From NCBI RefSeq assembly GCF_000422365.1, contig NZ_AULQ01000009.1:5001-69000 (forward strand): DNA of 64,000 bases, given 5' to 3'. This document shows positions 9,018 through 17,124 of the stretch, piece by piece. The DNA comes from Mesoflavibacter zeaxanthinifaciens DSM 18436. Its GTDB lineage: Bacteria > Bacteroidota > Bacteroidia > Flavobacteriales > Flavobacteriaceae. The notes beneath the pieces are model-generated. The model was not told the DNA's origin, searched no databases, and was given only the letters and a program-made list of their open reading frames with translations. The stretch's first letter is position 1, and every line of letters starts with the position of its first letter. The position numbers and the translations under genes were made by a program.

Positions 9018-10412
9018 ATGGAATCAGTAATTATTATTGTATTTGTAATTGGTTATTTAGCAATTACTTTAGAGCATAATTTAAAAATAGATAAACTTAT
9101 ACCAGCTTTAGTTATGATGGCTATAAGTTGGGCATTAATTTCTTTAGGTATAGATGCGTTTCCACAATGGTTTGACTCAGCTAACCACGGTTTAGTAGAA
9201 GGTTATACTTCTATGGGACATGAAAGCAGAATGCATTTAATGGAGGAAACATTATTACATCATCTTGGTAAAACAGCCGAGATTTTAGTGTTCTTATTAG
9301 GCGCAATGACTATTGTAGAAATTATCGATTATTTTGATGGATTTTCTACAATAAAAACCTTCATTAAAACTAAAAATAAGAAAAGTATACTTTGGATATT
9401 TTCAATTTTAGCTTTCATATTATCTGCAATTATAGATAACCTAACAGCTACAATTGTATTAATTTCTATTTTACAAAAAATAGTAAGAGATAGAGATGTA
9501 CGTATTTGGTATGCTGGTATTATAATCATAGCAGCAAACGCTGGTGGTGCTTGGTCACCAATTGGAGACGTAACTACAACAATGCTTTGGATTGCAAATA
9601 AAGTGTCTGTTGGTCACTTAGTAGGCTATTTATTATTACCATCTTTAGTTTGTATGGTTGTGCCAACTTTTATAGCTTCATTTTTACCATCATTTCAAGG
9701 TAAATTAGAACAAGATGATAGTGCAGATGATAAACCAAAAAGTAGATTTAGCTCAACAATGTTATACCTTGGTTTAGGAGCTATTGTTTTTGTTCCAATT
9801 TTTAAAACAGTAACACATTTACCTCCATATGTAGGTATGATGTTTGCTCTTGGTGTAGTAGCGGTTTTTGCAGAAATCTATAGTTCTTCTAAATTTAGTT
9901 TAGCAGAAGTGGATCATACAGAAAGTGACTCTCATGCACATCATAGTCCTGTACACAGCTCTTTATCAAAGATTGAGTTGCCAAGTATTTTATTCTTTTT
10001 AGGAATATTAATGGCAGTAGCTGCGTTAGAATCTTTAGGAATATTATTTGGGTTTGCAACTACTTTAAAAGAAGGAGTGCCAATGATTGGAACAGAATTA
10101 CACGGAGAAGGTGTTTCTGATTTAGTAATTTTATTACTAGGTATTGGATCTGCGGTTATAGATAACGTACCATTAGTTGCGGCAAGTTTAGGAATGTTTT
10201 CAGAACCTATGGATAATGAGCTTTGGCACTTTATAGCATACTCTGCCGGAACTGGAGGAAGTATGTTAATTATTGGTTCTGCAGCAGGAGTTGTAGCAAT
10301 GGGTATGGAAAAAATTGACTTTTTCTGGTACTTAAAAAAGATAGCTTGGTTAGCTTTAATCGGTTTCTTAGCTGGTGCTTTAACCTTTTTCTGGACAAGA
10401 ACTTTATTTTAA
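9018..10412 (+). CDS. nhaD: Na+/H+ antiporter NhaD
   Basis: An inner-membrane sodium/proton antiporter of 464 residues in the ion transporter superfamily, helping with sodium export and pH control. The sequence has roughly a dozen hydrophobic segments. Internal pseudo-symmetry is visible in the two motifs AIIDNLTATIV (about 135-145) and AVIDNVPLVAA (about 380-390), whose acidic/asparagine pairs are typical of NhaD. GGAWSPIGDVTT is also characteristic. A histidine-rich stretch (DSHAHHSPVHSS, near residue 304) sits in a cytoplasmic or periplasmic loop. A sodium antiporter fits a marine lifestyle. Confidence 0.92.
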   Translation: MESVIIIVFVIGYLAITLEHNLKIDKLIPALVMMAISWALISLGIDAFPQWFDSANHGLVEGYTSMGHESRMHLMEETLLHHLGKTAEILVFLLGAMTIVEIIDYFDGFSTIKTFIKTKNKKSILWIFSILAFILSAIIDNLTATIVLISILQKIVRDRDVRIWYAGIIIIAANAGGAWSPIGDVTTTMLWIANKVSVGHLVGYLLLPSLVCMVVPTFIASFLPSFQGKLEQDDSADDKPKSRFSSTMLYLGLGAIVFVPIFKTVTHLPPYVGMMFALGVVAVFAEIYSSSKFSLAEVDHTESDSHAHHSPVHSSLSKIELPSILFFLGILMAVAALESLGILFGFATTLKEGVPMIGTELHGEGVSDLVILLLGIGSAVIDNVPLVAASLGMFSEPMDNELWHFIAYSAGTGGSMLIIGSAAGVVAMGMEKIDFFWYLKKIAWLALIGFLAGALTFFWTRTLF

Positions 10413-10463
10413 TAGACGAAATTCTAAATTGAAACGTTACATATAGGTACCTAAAATTTAAAT

Positions 10464-11168
10464 ATGATAAGCAATTTAATTCAAGACACTGCTCAAGAAG
10501 CTTCTGAAGTTTTACAAGATGGAGAATCAGTTGAAAAAACTTTATCTATAATAGAACTAATTACCTCTGGTGGTACAGCAGGTATGGTTATTATAGTGGT
10601 TTTAATTTTGATGCTAATCTTTACTTTATACATATACTTTGAACGTATTTTAACCATAAAAGAGGCTTCTAAAATAGATGCTAATTTTATGAATCAAATT
10701 AAAGATTATGTTAGTAATGGAAAAATTGATTCAGCCCAAAACCTGTGTTCAACAGTTAATTCGCCAGTATCAAGATTAATTAGTAAAGGAGTTTCAAGAA
10801 TTGGTAAGCCTTTAGAAGATATCAATACAGCAATAGAAAACGCAGGAAGATTAGAAATTTATAATCTAGAAAAAAACGTAAGCGTTTTAGCAACTATATC
10901 TGGTGCAGCACCAATGATTGGTTTTCTTGGTACGGTAATAGGAATGATTTTATCAATATTTGAAATAGCTAATTCTGGCGGATCTATAGATATTAAAACA
11001 TTAGCAGACGGTTTATACACCGCAATGACAACTACTGTAGCAGGTTTAATAGTAGGTATTGTTGCTTACATTGCCTATAACCATTTAGTTGTTAAAACAG
11101 ACAAAGTGGTGTATCAAATGGAAGCTAATTCGCTAGAGTTTTTAGACTTATTAAACGAACCTAGTTAA
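10464..11168 (+). CDS. MotA/TolQ/ExbB proton channel family protein
   Basis: An inner-membrane protein of 234 residues with the usual three-helix layout: an N-terminal helix at about 38-58, and two helices after a cytoplasmic loop around 138-160 and 180-200. The segment ISGAAPMIGFLGTVIGMI followed by TTTVAGLIVGI is the family signature. With the ExbD-like and TonB-like products of the next two genes (1- and 7-base gaps) it should form a proton-driven energising complex for outer-membrane transport. Confidence 0.92.
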   Translation: MISNLIQDTAQEASEVLQDGESVEKTLSIIELITSGGTAGMVIIVVLILMLIFTLYIYFERILTIKEASKIDANFMNQIKDYVSNGKIDSAQNLCSTVNSPVSRLISKGVSRIGKPLEDINTAIENAGRLEIYNLEKNVSVLATISGAAPMIGFLGTVIGMILSIFEIANSGGSIDIKTLADGLYTAMTTTVAGLIVGIVAYIAYNHLVVKTDKVVYQMEANSLEFLDLLNEPS

Positions 11169-11169
11169 T

Positions 11170-11562
11170 ATGCGATTAAGAGGAAGAAATAAAGTAACAC
11201 CAGAATTTAACATGTCGTCAATGACCGACATTGTTTTCTTATTGCTTATCTTTTTCATGATTGCATCCACATTAGTTTCAGCAGAAGCTATAGATTTACT
11301 ATTGCCAAAGTCTTCTAGTAAAACGACGCAAACAAAAAATGTTTCTGTAAGCGTAGATAAGGATGTAAATTATTATGTAGACATGAAAAAAGTGTCTAAA
11401 GATAATTTAGAAGCAGAAGTTTTAGCAAAAGTTGGTCAGTCAGATTCGCCTAGTATCACTATACGATCGGATCAAGATGTAGAGATGAAACATGTGGTTT
11501 ATATTATGGATATAGCCAATCGTAATAAGATAAAATCTACTTTAGCAGTTAAGTCGAAGTAA
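11170..11562 (+). CDS. ExbD/TolR family biopolymer transport protein
   Basis: A 130-residue protein with one N-terminal transmembrane helix (about 21-37) and a periplasmic domain. The conserved membrane aspartate expected to carry protons is Asp20 in SSMTDIVFLLLIFFM. It begins one base after the ExbB-like gene stop and ends 7 bases before the TonB-like gene. Length and topology are normal for ExbD/TolR. Confidence 0.93.
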   Translation: MRLRGRNKVTPEFNMSSMTDIVFLLLIFFMIASTLVSAEAIDLLLPKSSSKTTQTKNVSVSVDKDVNYYVDMKKVSKDNLEAEVLAKVGQSDSPSITIRSDQDVEMKHVVYIMDIANRNKIKSTLAVKSK

Positions 11563-11569
11563 TTTTTAA

Positions 11570-12433
11570 ATGAAATATTTAAACACCAAACACGAACGAA
11601 ATTCAGCAAAAATAACAGCACTAATTGTACTGATTTTATTGCTATTACTATTTGTAGTCGGACCTCAATATATGGATCCGCCAATAGAGTATGGTGTTTC
11701 AGTAAATTTCGGTAACTCTGCGGTAGGTAGTGGTAATGTGCAACCAGATAAACCGGTTAAATCTGAAGATTTAAACATTAATAAGCAACCACAAGAGGAA
11801 CAAGCACAAGAAGAAACTCAGGAAGAAGCTGCAGCATCTACAAACGAAACTTCAGAAGAAGTGATTACTCAAGAATCTGAAGAGGCAATAGCAATAAAAA
11901 AACAGAAAGAAGCAGAAGCTAAAGCAAAAGCAGAAGCCGAAAGAAAAGCCAAAGAAAAAGCTGCAGCAGAAGAGAAAAAGCGTCAAGAAGAAGCAAAAAA
12001 GAAAGCAAAACTAGATGCTATGATGGGTGGACTTAATAACTCTAATGGTGAATCTAGCGGTAGTGAAGGTGATGACAACCAAGCAGGCGATAAAGGTCAG
12101 TTAAACGGAGATCCTTATGCGCCAAGTTATTTTGGTGATCCAGGTACTGGAAGTGGCGGAGTTGGTTACGGACTAAATGGGCGAGGTAAGCCAACAAAGC
12201 AAATCTACCAACAAGATTGTAATGAAGCAGGATTAGTTGTTGTTAGAATAGAAGTAGACAGAAACGGAAATGTTGTTAAAGCAGAACCAGGAGCAAAAGG
12301 CACAAAAAATACAGCTCAGTGTTTATTAGAACCAGCTCGTAAAATTGCATTATCTCATAAATGGAAAGCAGATTCTAATGCACCAATCCGTCAAGTAGGT
12401 TTTGTGAGTATTAATTTTAAATTAGGGCAATAA
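11570..12433 (+). CDS. TonB-like energy transducer
   Basis: A 287-residue protein with an N-terminal membrane anchor (about 16-32), a long acidic then alternating Lys/Glu/Ala linker (about 70-148, EAEAKAKAEAERKAKEKA type) that could form a rigid periplasm-spanning helix, a glycine-rich patch, and a C-terminal domain from about 210 (LVVVRIEVDRNGNVVKAE) resembling TonB/TolA C-terminal folds. Its place directly after ExbB and ExbD homologues supports energy transfer to outer-membrane receptors. No TonB-dependent receptor is adjacent. It could also work like TolA. Confidence 0.85.
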   Translation: MKYLNTKHERNSAKITALIVLILLLLLFVVGPQYMDPPIEYGVSVNFGNSAVGSGNVQPDKPVKSEDLNINKQPQEEQAQEETQEEAAASTNETSEEVITQESEEAIAIKKQKEAEAKAKAEAERKAKEKAAAEEKKRQEEAKKKAKLDAMMGGLNNSNGESSGSEGDDNQAGDKGQLNGDPYAPSYFGDPGTGSGGVGYGLNGRGKPTKQIYQQDCNEAGLVVVRIEVDRNGNVVKAEPGAKGTKNTAQCLLEPARKIALSHKWKADSNAPIRQVGFVSINFKLGQ

Positions 12434-12438
12434 AAGCC

Positions 12439-13656
12439 ATGACTTATCAAGAGACTGTTAATTGGATGTTTACTCAACTTCCAATGTACCAAAAGCAAGG
12501 TAAAACAGCATTCAAAAAAGATTTGACTAACACATTGTTGTTAGCTAATCACTTAAATAATCCACAACATAAATTTAAATCTATCCATGTAGCTGGTACT
12601 AATGGTAAAGGATCTAGCAGTCATATGTTAGCATCTGTTTTACAAGAAGCAGGCTATAAAGTAGGTTTGTATACGTCACCTCATTTAAAAGATTTTAGAG
12701 AGCGAATTAAAATAAATGGAGTAGAAGTAAGCAAGCAATTTGTAATCGGTTTTATTAAAAGAAATAAAGCTTTTTTTAAATCAAATCCATTATCTTTTTT
12801 TGAAATGACTGTTGGTATGTCGTTTGACTACTTTGCAAATCAAAAAGTAGACATTGCTATAATAGAAGTTGGTTTAGGAGGAAGATTAGATTCAACAAAC
12901 ATTATCATTCCAGAAGTTTCATTAATTACTAATATTGGTTATGATCACACACAGTTTCTTGGAGAAACGTTACCATTAATAGCCTCAGAAAAAGCAGGTA
13001 TCATTAAATCTAATGTTCCTGTAGTAATTAGTGAAACCCATAATGAAACTAAACCTGTTTTTCAAGAAGTAGCTAATAAAAATAACTCAAAAATATATTT
13101 TGCAGATAAAATAATTAAAGTGAAGTATTCAACTGATTTGCTTGGAGATTATCAGAAGAAAAATATTAAAGGTGTTCTGAAGACACTTAAAATTCTTCAA
13201 CAAAAAAATTATAAAATTTCAGATTTAAATATAAAAAACGGACTTCTAAATGTAGTAAAGAATACTGGATTAAAAGGACGTTGGCAAATATTACAAACAA
13301 AACCCAAGATTATTTGTGATACAGCACATAATAAAGAAGGGTTGAGTATAACTATGACACAATTGCAAAAAGAACAATTTAATAATCTTCATATTGTTTT
13401 TGGAGTAGTTAATGATAAAGATCTAAGTCAAATTTTTAGTCTTTTACCTAAAAAAACCACATTTTATTTTTGTAAACCTGATGTTCCAAGAGGTTTGGAT
13501 CAAAATATTTTAAGAGATCAATTTTTGGGTGAAGGTTTTGTTGGAGAATCATATCTATCTGTAAAAGAAGCTGTTGATAAAGCAATAAGCAAAGCAAGTG
13601 ATAATGATGTGATTTATATTGGAGGAAGTACTTTTGTTGTGGCAGAAATTTTTTAA
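12439..13656 (+). CDS. folC: Bifunctional folylpolyglutamate synthase/dihydrofolate synthase
   Basis: FolC adds glutamate to dihydropteroate and to folates, in the cytoplasm, using ATP. The protein is 405 residues. The P-loop is GTNGKGSSS (about 53-61), followed by the typical YTSPHLKDFRERI. Later segments ALIEVGLGGRLDSTN-like (IIEVGLGGRLD) and a C-terminal ligase domain with DTAHNKEG are present. It starts 5 bases after the TonB-like gene, probably in the same transcript. The bifunctional name follows family convention. Confidence 0.93.
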   Translation: MTYQETVNWMFTQLPMYQKQGKTAFKKDLTNTLLLANHLNNPQHKFKSIHVAGTNGKGSSSHMLASVLQEAGYKVGLYTSPHLKDFRERIKINGVEVSKQFVIGFIKRNKAFFKSNPLSFFEMTVGMSFDYFANQKVDIAIIEVGLGGRLDSTNIIIPEVSLITNIGYDHTQFLGETLPLIASEKAGIIKSNVPVVISETHNETKPVFQEVANKNNSKIYFADKIIKVKYSTDLLGDYQKKNIKGVLKTLKILQQKNYKISDLNIKNGLLNVVKNTGLKGRWQILQTKPKIICDTAHNKEGLSITMTQLQKEQFNNLHIVFGVVNDKDLSQIFSLLPKKTTFYFCKPDVPRGLDQNILRDQFLGEGFVGESYLSVKEAVDKAISKASDNDVIYIGGSTFVVAEIF

Positions 13657-13720
13657 AAATTTTTTCAAAAAAGTTTTTGCATATTCAAAAACTAGTCTAT
13701 ATTTGCAATCCAATTACGAA

Positions 13721-13795
13721 GGGCGCGTAGCTCAGTTGGTTCAGAGCACTTGGTTTACACCCAAGGGGTCAGGGGTTCGAATCCCTTCGCGCCCA
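13721..13795 (+). tRNA. tRNA-Val (anticodon TAC)
   Basis: A full 75-base cloverleaf. The acceptor arm is GGGCGCG with CGCGCCC, the D arm GCTC/GAGC, the anticodon arm CTTGG-TTTACAC-CCAAG with anticodon TAC, and the T arm AGGGG-TTCGAAT-CCCTT. The discriminator is A at 13795 and the CCA end is not encoded. It sits between folC and the convergent murF gene, with a terminator beginning almost at once after it. The anticodon reads GUA and GUG, and possibly all Val codons. Confidence 0.96.
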
Positions 13796-13796
13796 C

Positions 13797-13830
13797 AAAA
13801 AAAAGGTCTTCTTTTGAAGACCTTTTTTAT
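13797..13830. terminator. Terminator shared by tRNA-Val and convergent murF
   Basis: Stem 13799-13811 (core GGTCTTC) pairs with 13816-13828 around a TTTT loop. Flanking A and T runs make it usable in both directions. It lies between the tRNA end and the murF stop, and overlaps neither mature product. Confidence 0.85.
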
Positions 13831-13831
13831 T

Positions 13832-15112
13832 TTATAATAATTCTAAAACTCTTTCTAGAGCCATACCTCTAGATCCTTTTATTAGGATAGTTGAGTTCTT
13901 AATTTCTCTAAAGTTTAATTTGAAATTTTCAAAAGAAGAAAATTTTTCAATTTTATCGTTTTTACTAGATACTTTATTAAAGTTTTCTCCGATAAGATAA
14001 ATTTTATCAAGATTTAGTTTTGTAACCAAGTCAGCTATATTTTGATGTTCTATTGATGCATCATTTCCTAATTCAAACATATCACCTAAAATAGCTATTT
14101 TACGCTTATCAGAAAGCTTATTTAAGTTGTCTAATGCAACTTCCATACTAGAAGGATTTGCATTGTAAGCATCCATTATTATTTGGTTGTTCCCTTTTTG
14201 TATTATTTGTGATCTATTATTGGTAGGTACGTAACTTTCAATAGCAGATTTAATATCATCTGTTGATACTTTAAAGTGTTTACCAATTGTTGTTGCGGCA
14301 CAAAGGTTTGTAAAGTTATATGTGCCTATTAATTTTGATTCAATTATTGTATTGTCAAAAAAGAAAGCTACAAATGGGTTTACTTCTTTAAATTCTATTT
14401 GGTAATCACATTCTTCCTTAGAAGAAGAGAAACTTATTGTTTTTTTATAGTCTTTTAATTTTTGTTGCTGAATTTTATCATCACCATTCATGAAGATGTC
14501 TTTATTATTTTCAATTAAGTGATCATATAATTCGCTTTTACCTTTTATGATTCCTTCAACACCTCCAAATCCTTCTAGGTGTGCTTTTCCGAAGTTTGTT
14601 ATGTATCCGTAATCAGGCTCAGCTATTTTGCATAAAAACTGAATTTCTTTTTGATGATTCGCACCCATTTCTACTATACCTATTTCGGTATTTTTATTCA
14701 TAGAAAGTAGTGTAAGTGGTACACCAATATGATTATTTAGGTTACCTATAGTAGCTACAGTTCTATATTTTTTAGAAAGTACGGTATTAATTAATTCTTT
14801 AGTTGTTGTTTTTCCGTTACTTCCGGTTAAGGCTATAATGGGTAAGTCTAAATGTTTTCTATGATAGTTTGCTAATTTTTGTAAAGTTTCTAGTGCGTTT
14901 TTTACGCAAATAGTTTTATTATCTATAATATACTCTTCTTGATCAATTATAGCATATTTAGCGCCTTTTTCTAGTGCTTGTTTAGCAAAAGTATTGCCGT
15001 TAAAATTATCGCCGCTTAGAGCAATAAATAAACAGTCTTTAAATATTTTTCTTGTGTCTGTACATACACCTGTACAGTTCAAAAATTTATTATGTATTTG
15101 TTCTATTGTCAT
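13832..15112 (-). CDS. murF: UDP-N-acetylmuramoyl-tripeptide--D-alanyl-D-alanine ligase
   Basis: MurF adds the D-Ala-D-Ala dipeptide to the UDP-MurNAc tripeptide, the last cytoplasmic step of muropeptide assembly. The protein is 426 residues. The P-loop is TGSNGKTTTKE, followed by GNLNNHIGVPLTLL and EMGANHQKEI, both typical of MurF; the C-terminal domain has DAYNANPSSM. The frame is open further upstream to 15169, but that stretch runs through the gldJ terminator and codes for an unrelated hydrophobic tail, so MTIEQIHNKF at 15112 is the chosen start. It lies directly downstream of gldJ, separated by a hairpin. Confidence 0.94.
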   Translation of the reverse strand: MTIEQIHNKFLNCTGVCTDTRKIFKDCLFIALSGDNFNGNTFAKQALEKGAKYAIIDQEEYIIDNKTICVKNALETLQKLANYHRKHLDLPIIALTGSNGKTTTKELINTVLSKKYRTVATIGNLNNHIGVPLTLLSMNKNTEIGIVEMGANHQKEIQFLCKIAEPDYGYITNFGKAHLEGFGGVEGIIKGKSELYDHLIENNKDIFMNGDDKIQQQKLKDYKKTISFSSSKEECDYQIEFKEVNPFVAFFFDNTIIESKLIGTYNFTNLCAATTIGKHFKVSTDDIKSAIESYVPTNNRSQIIQKGNNQIIMDAYNANPSSMEVALDNLNKLSDKRKIAILGDMFELGNDASIEHQNIADLVTKLNLDKIYLIGENFNKVSSKNDKIEKFSSFENFKLNFREIKNSTILIKGSRGMALERVLELL

Positions 15113-15126
15113 AAAATAAAAGTATA

Positions 15127-15160
15127 AAAAAAGTCCTAACAAATTTGTTAGGACTTTTAA
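15127..15160 (-). terminator. Intrinsic terminator of gldJ
   Basis: A perfect inverted repeat (15129-15143 with 15144-15158, core AGTCCTAACAAA/TTTGTTAGGACT) with a T run on the minus strand. It lies between the gldJ stop (15182) and the murF start (15112). Either murF has its own promoter in the remaining few bases, or it depends on readthrough. Confidence 0.8.
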
Positions 15161-15181
15161 TTTATTCAAACATTTATTGAA

Positions 15182-16861
15182 TTAGTTTTTTGTTTTGCGG
15201 TTACCTTTTGATTTAGATCCAACTCTTGACATAGCACATCTAAAACCAATATAGTCTGTTGCCATGTTTTGAGGATAGTAACGTCTTTGTGCTGGGTCTA
15301 ACCAGTACTCTCTGTCTTTCCAAGATCCACCTTTATAAACTCTTACCTCGTCGTTTATTAAAGAAGTACGTCTATCTGATTTGTCGTATTCTCTAATAAA
15401 GTTTCCTGCAGAATCTACCTCGATGTTGTGTTTAGGTGAGTTGTACATTTTTCTTGTAAACTCATCTGTAGAAGCTTCACCTTCTTCTTCATCAAAGTCT
15501 GTGTAGTATCTTGAAGATTGAACATCTCCATCTCTAAAGTTTCTGTTGTCGCTTCTATCAAAGTTTGTACGTAAGTATGTTTCTTTTTCATCAACTGGTT
15601 GTGTAGCAATTTCTCCAGGTAGATCTCTTGCAATTACATCTCCATTTGGAAGTGTGTCAAAAACAATTTCATCAGTAGTTACTACTTTAACAGTACCTTC
15701 TTCTGTAATAACGTTTTTAGTATAAACGTTACCTCTGTAATAGTTAAAGTCATTAAATTCGTCATCTACTATAGGTCTGTAAACATCAGCAACCCATTCT
15801 GCAACGTTTCCTGCCATGTCGTATAAACCAAAATCATTTGGATCGTAAGATTTTACTTGAGCAGTAATGTCTGCGCCATCATCAGACCATCCAGCGATAC
15901 CACCGTAGTCACCTTTACCTTGTTTAAAGTTAGCTAATTGATCACCTCTAATCTTACGTTTTCCTGATCTTGTATATTGTCCATCCCAAGGATATTTTTT
16001 ACGACCTCTATATACATTATAACTTCTTACTTCAGATAAGCCTAATGCTGCATATTCCCATTCTGCTTCAGTAGGAAGTCTGTATTTAGGAGAAATTAAT
16101 CCTGTTTCTCTAGACGCATAAACATTAATTTCTTCTCCTGCTGCATTTGTTTGAGCTTTTAATTTTCCACCTCTTAAAACATCTTCGTTTCCTCCGTAAG
16201 TTTGAGTTGGACTATTAATATATGTATCAGTGCTAAAGTTAGCGTCTGCAGTTGCTTCTAATTCGCTACCTTGTTTTAGGTATCCGTTTTCTTGAAGTTG
16301 TAATTCGTTAACACGATCTGTTCTCCAGTTAGCAAATTCGACAGCTTGTATCCAACTTACACCAACTACAGGATATTCTCCATAACCTGGGTGACGTAAA
16401 TAGTTTTCTGTCATAACTTCATTGTATCCTAAACGGTTTCTCCATACTAATGTATCTGGTAAAACACCGTTATATATTGCTCTAAAGTTTTCTTCTTCTG
16501 GTGGATATGTTCTTTTAATCCAATCTAAATACTCTAGGTACATTTTGTTAGTTACCTCAGTTTCATCCATGTAAAAAGATTGAACGTGTTGTTGTGTAGG
16601 AGTATTGTTCCAGTCATGCATAACATCGTCTTGGACTCTACCCATTGTAAAAGTTCCTCCTTCAACAAAAACTAATCCTGGAGCTGTTTCTTGCTCTTTA
16701 AATTTGGTGTTATATTGAAAACCACCATCTTTAGAGTTAATGTCCCATCCTGTAGCTCTTGAAGTGTTTGAGCCACCACCAGATCTTTTACAACCTACCA
16801 AGGTTAGAGATACTGCTAAAACTAGACATAACCTTGATAAAAATACTTTTTTCATATTCAT
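15182..16861 (-). CDS. gldJ: Gliding motility lipoprotein GldJ
   Basis: GldJ is an outer-membrane-associated lipoprotein required for gliding and, through stabilising other Gld proteins, for type IX secretion. The protein is 559 residues. A lipoprotein signal ends LTLVGC with Cys24 as the lipidated residue. The rest is a sulfatase-modifying-factor (formylglycine-generating enzyme-like) fold: FVEGGTFTMG, MDETEVTN, LPTEAEWEYA, YDMAGNVAEWVADV, YKGGSWKDR and IGFRCAM. The fold is structural here rather than enzymatic, by family knowledge. Its divergent neighbours porU and porV confirm the assignment. An ATG two codons in is an alternative start. Confidence 0.95.
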   Translation of the reverse strand: MNMKKVFLSRLCLVLAVSLTLVGCKRSGGGSNTSRATGWDINSKDGGFQYNTKFKEQETAPGLVFVEGGTFTMGRVQDDVMHDWNNTPTQQHVQSFYMDETEVTNKMYLEYLDWIKRTYPPEEENFRAIYNGVLPDTLVWRNRLGYNEVMTENYLRHPGYGEYPVVGVSWIQAVEFANWRTDRVNELQLQENGYLKQGSELEATADANFSTDTYINSPTQTYGGNEDVLRGGKLKAQTNAAGEEINVYASRETGLISPKYRLPTEAEWEYAALGLSEVRSYNVYRGRKKYPWDGQYTRSGKRKIRGDQLANFKQGKGDYGGIAGWSDDGADITAQVKSYDPNDFGLYDMAGNVAEWVADVYRPIVDDEFNDFNYYRGNVYTKNVITEEGTVKVVTTDEIVFDTLPNGDVIARDLPGEIATQPVDEKETYLRTNFDRSDNRNFRDGDVQSSRYYTDFDEEEGEASTDEFTRKMYNSPKHNIEVDSAGNFIREYDKSDRRTSLINDEVRVYKGGSWKDREYWLDPAQRRYYPQNMATDYIGFRCAMSRVGSKSKGNRKTKN

Positions 16862-17124
16862 GCGTTTAGAATAAAAATGTTTTTAAGAGGACGCAATATA
16901 AGAATTATACCCAACACTACAAGAGATTTTAGCTTTTTTGAATAAAAAAAATATTGCACTTAATCCTATTTATTTACTTTACAACGATGTTTTGTGTCAA
17001 TTTTATCGTTGTTTTCAGTCACTATAACGTGTTTATTTCAATTTTATTATTGTAATTTTGAAACTGTTTTATGAAATTATTAAGAATTAAATAATATCAT
17101 ATAAAATTAGACGTTATTATTGCA

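Noticed and set aside
13619-13837. 72-codon open frame over the end of folC and the tRNA
   Set aside because: It crosses the whole tRNA-Val gene and a terminator, so it is a chance frame.
15113-15169. Longer murF start
   Set aside because: The extra 19 codons lie in the gldJ terminator hairpin and do not resemble MurF.
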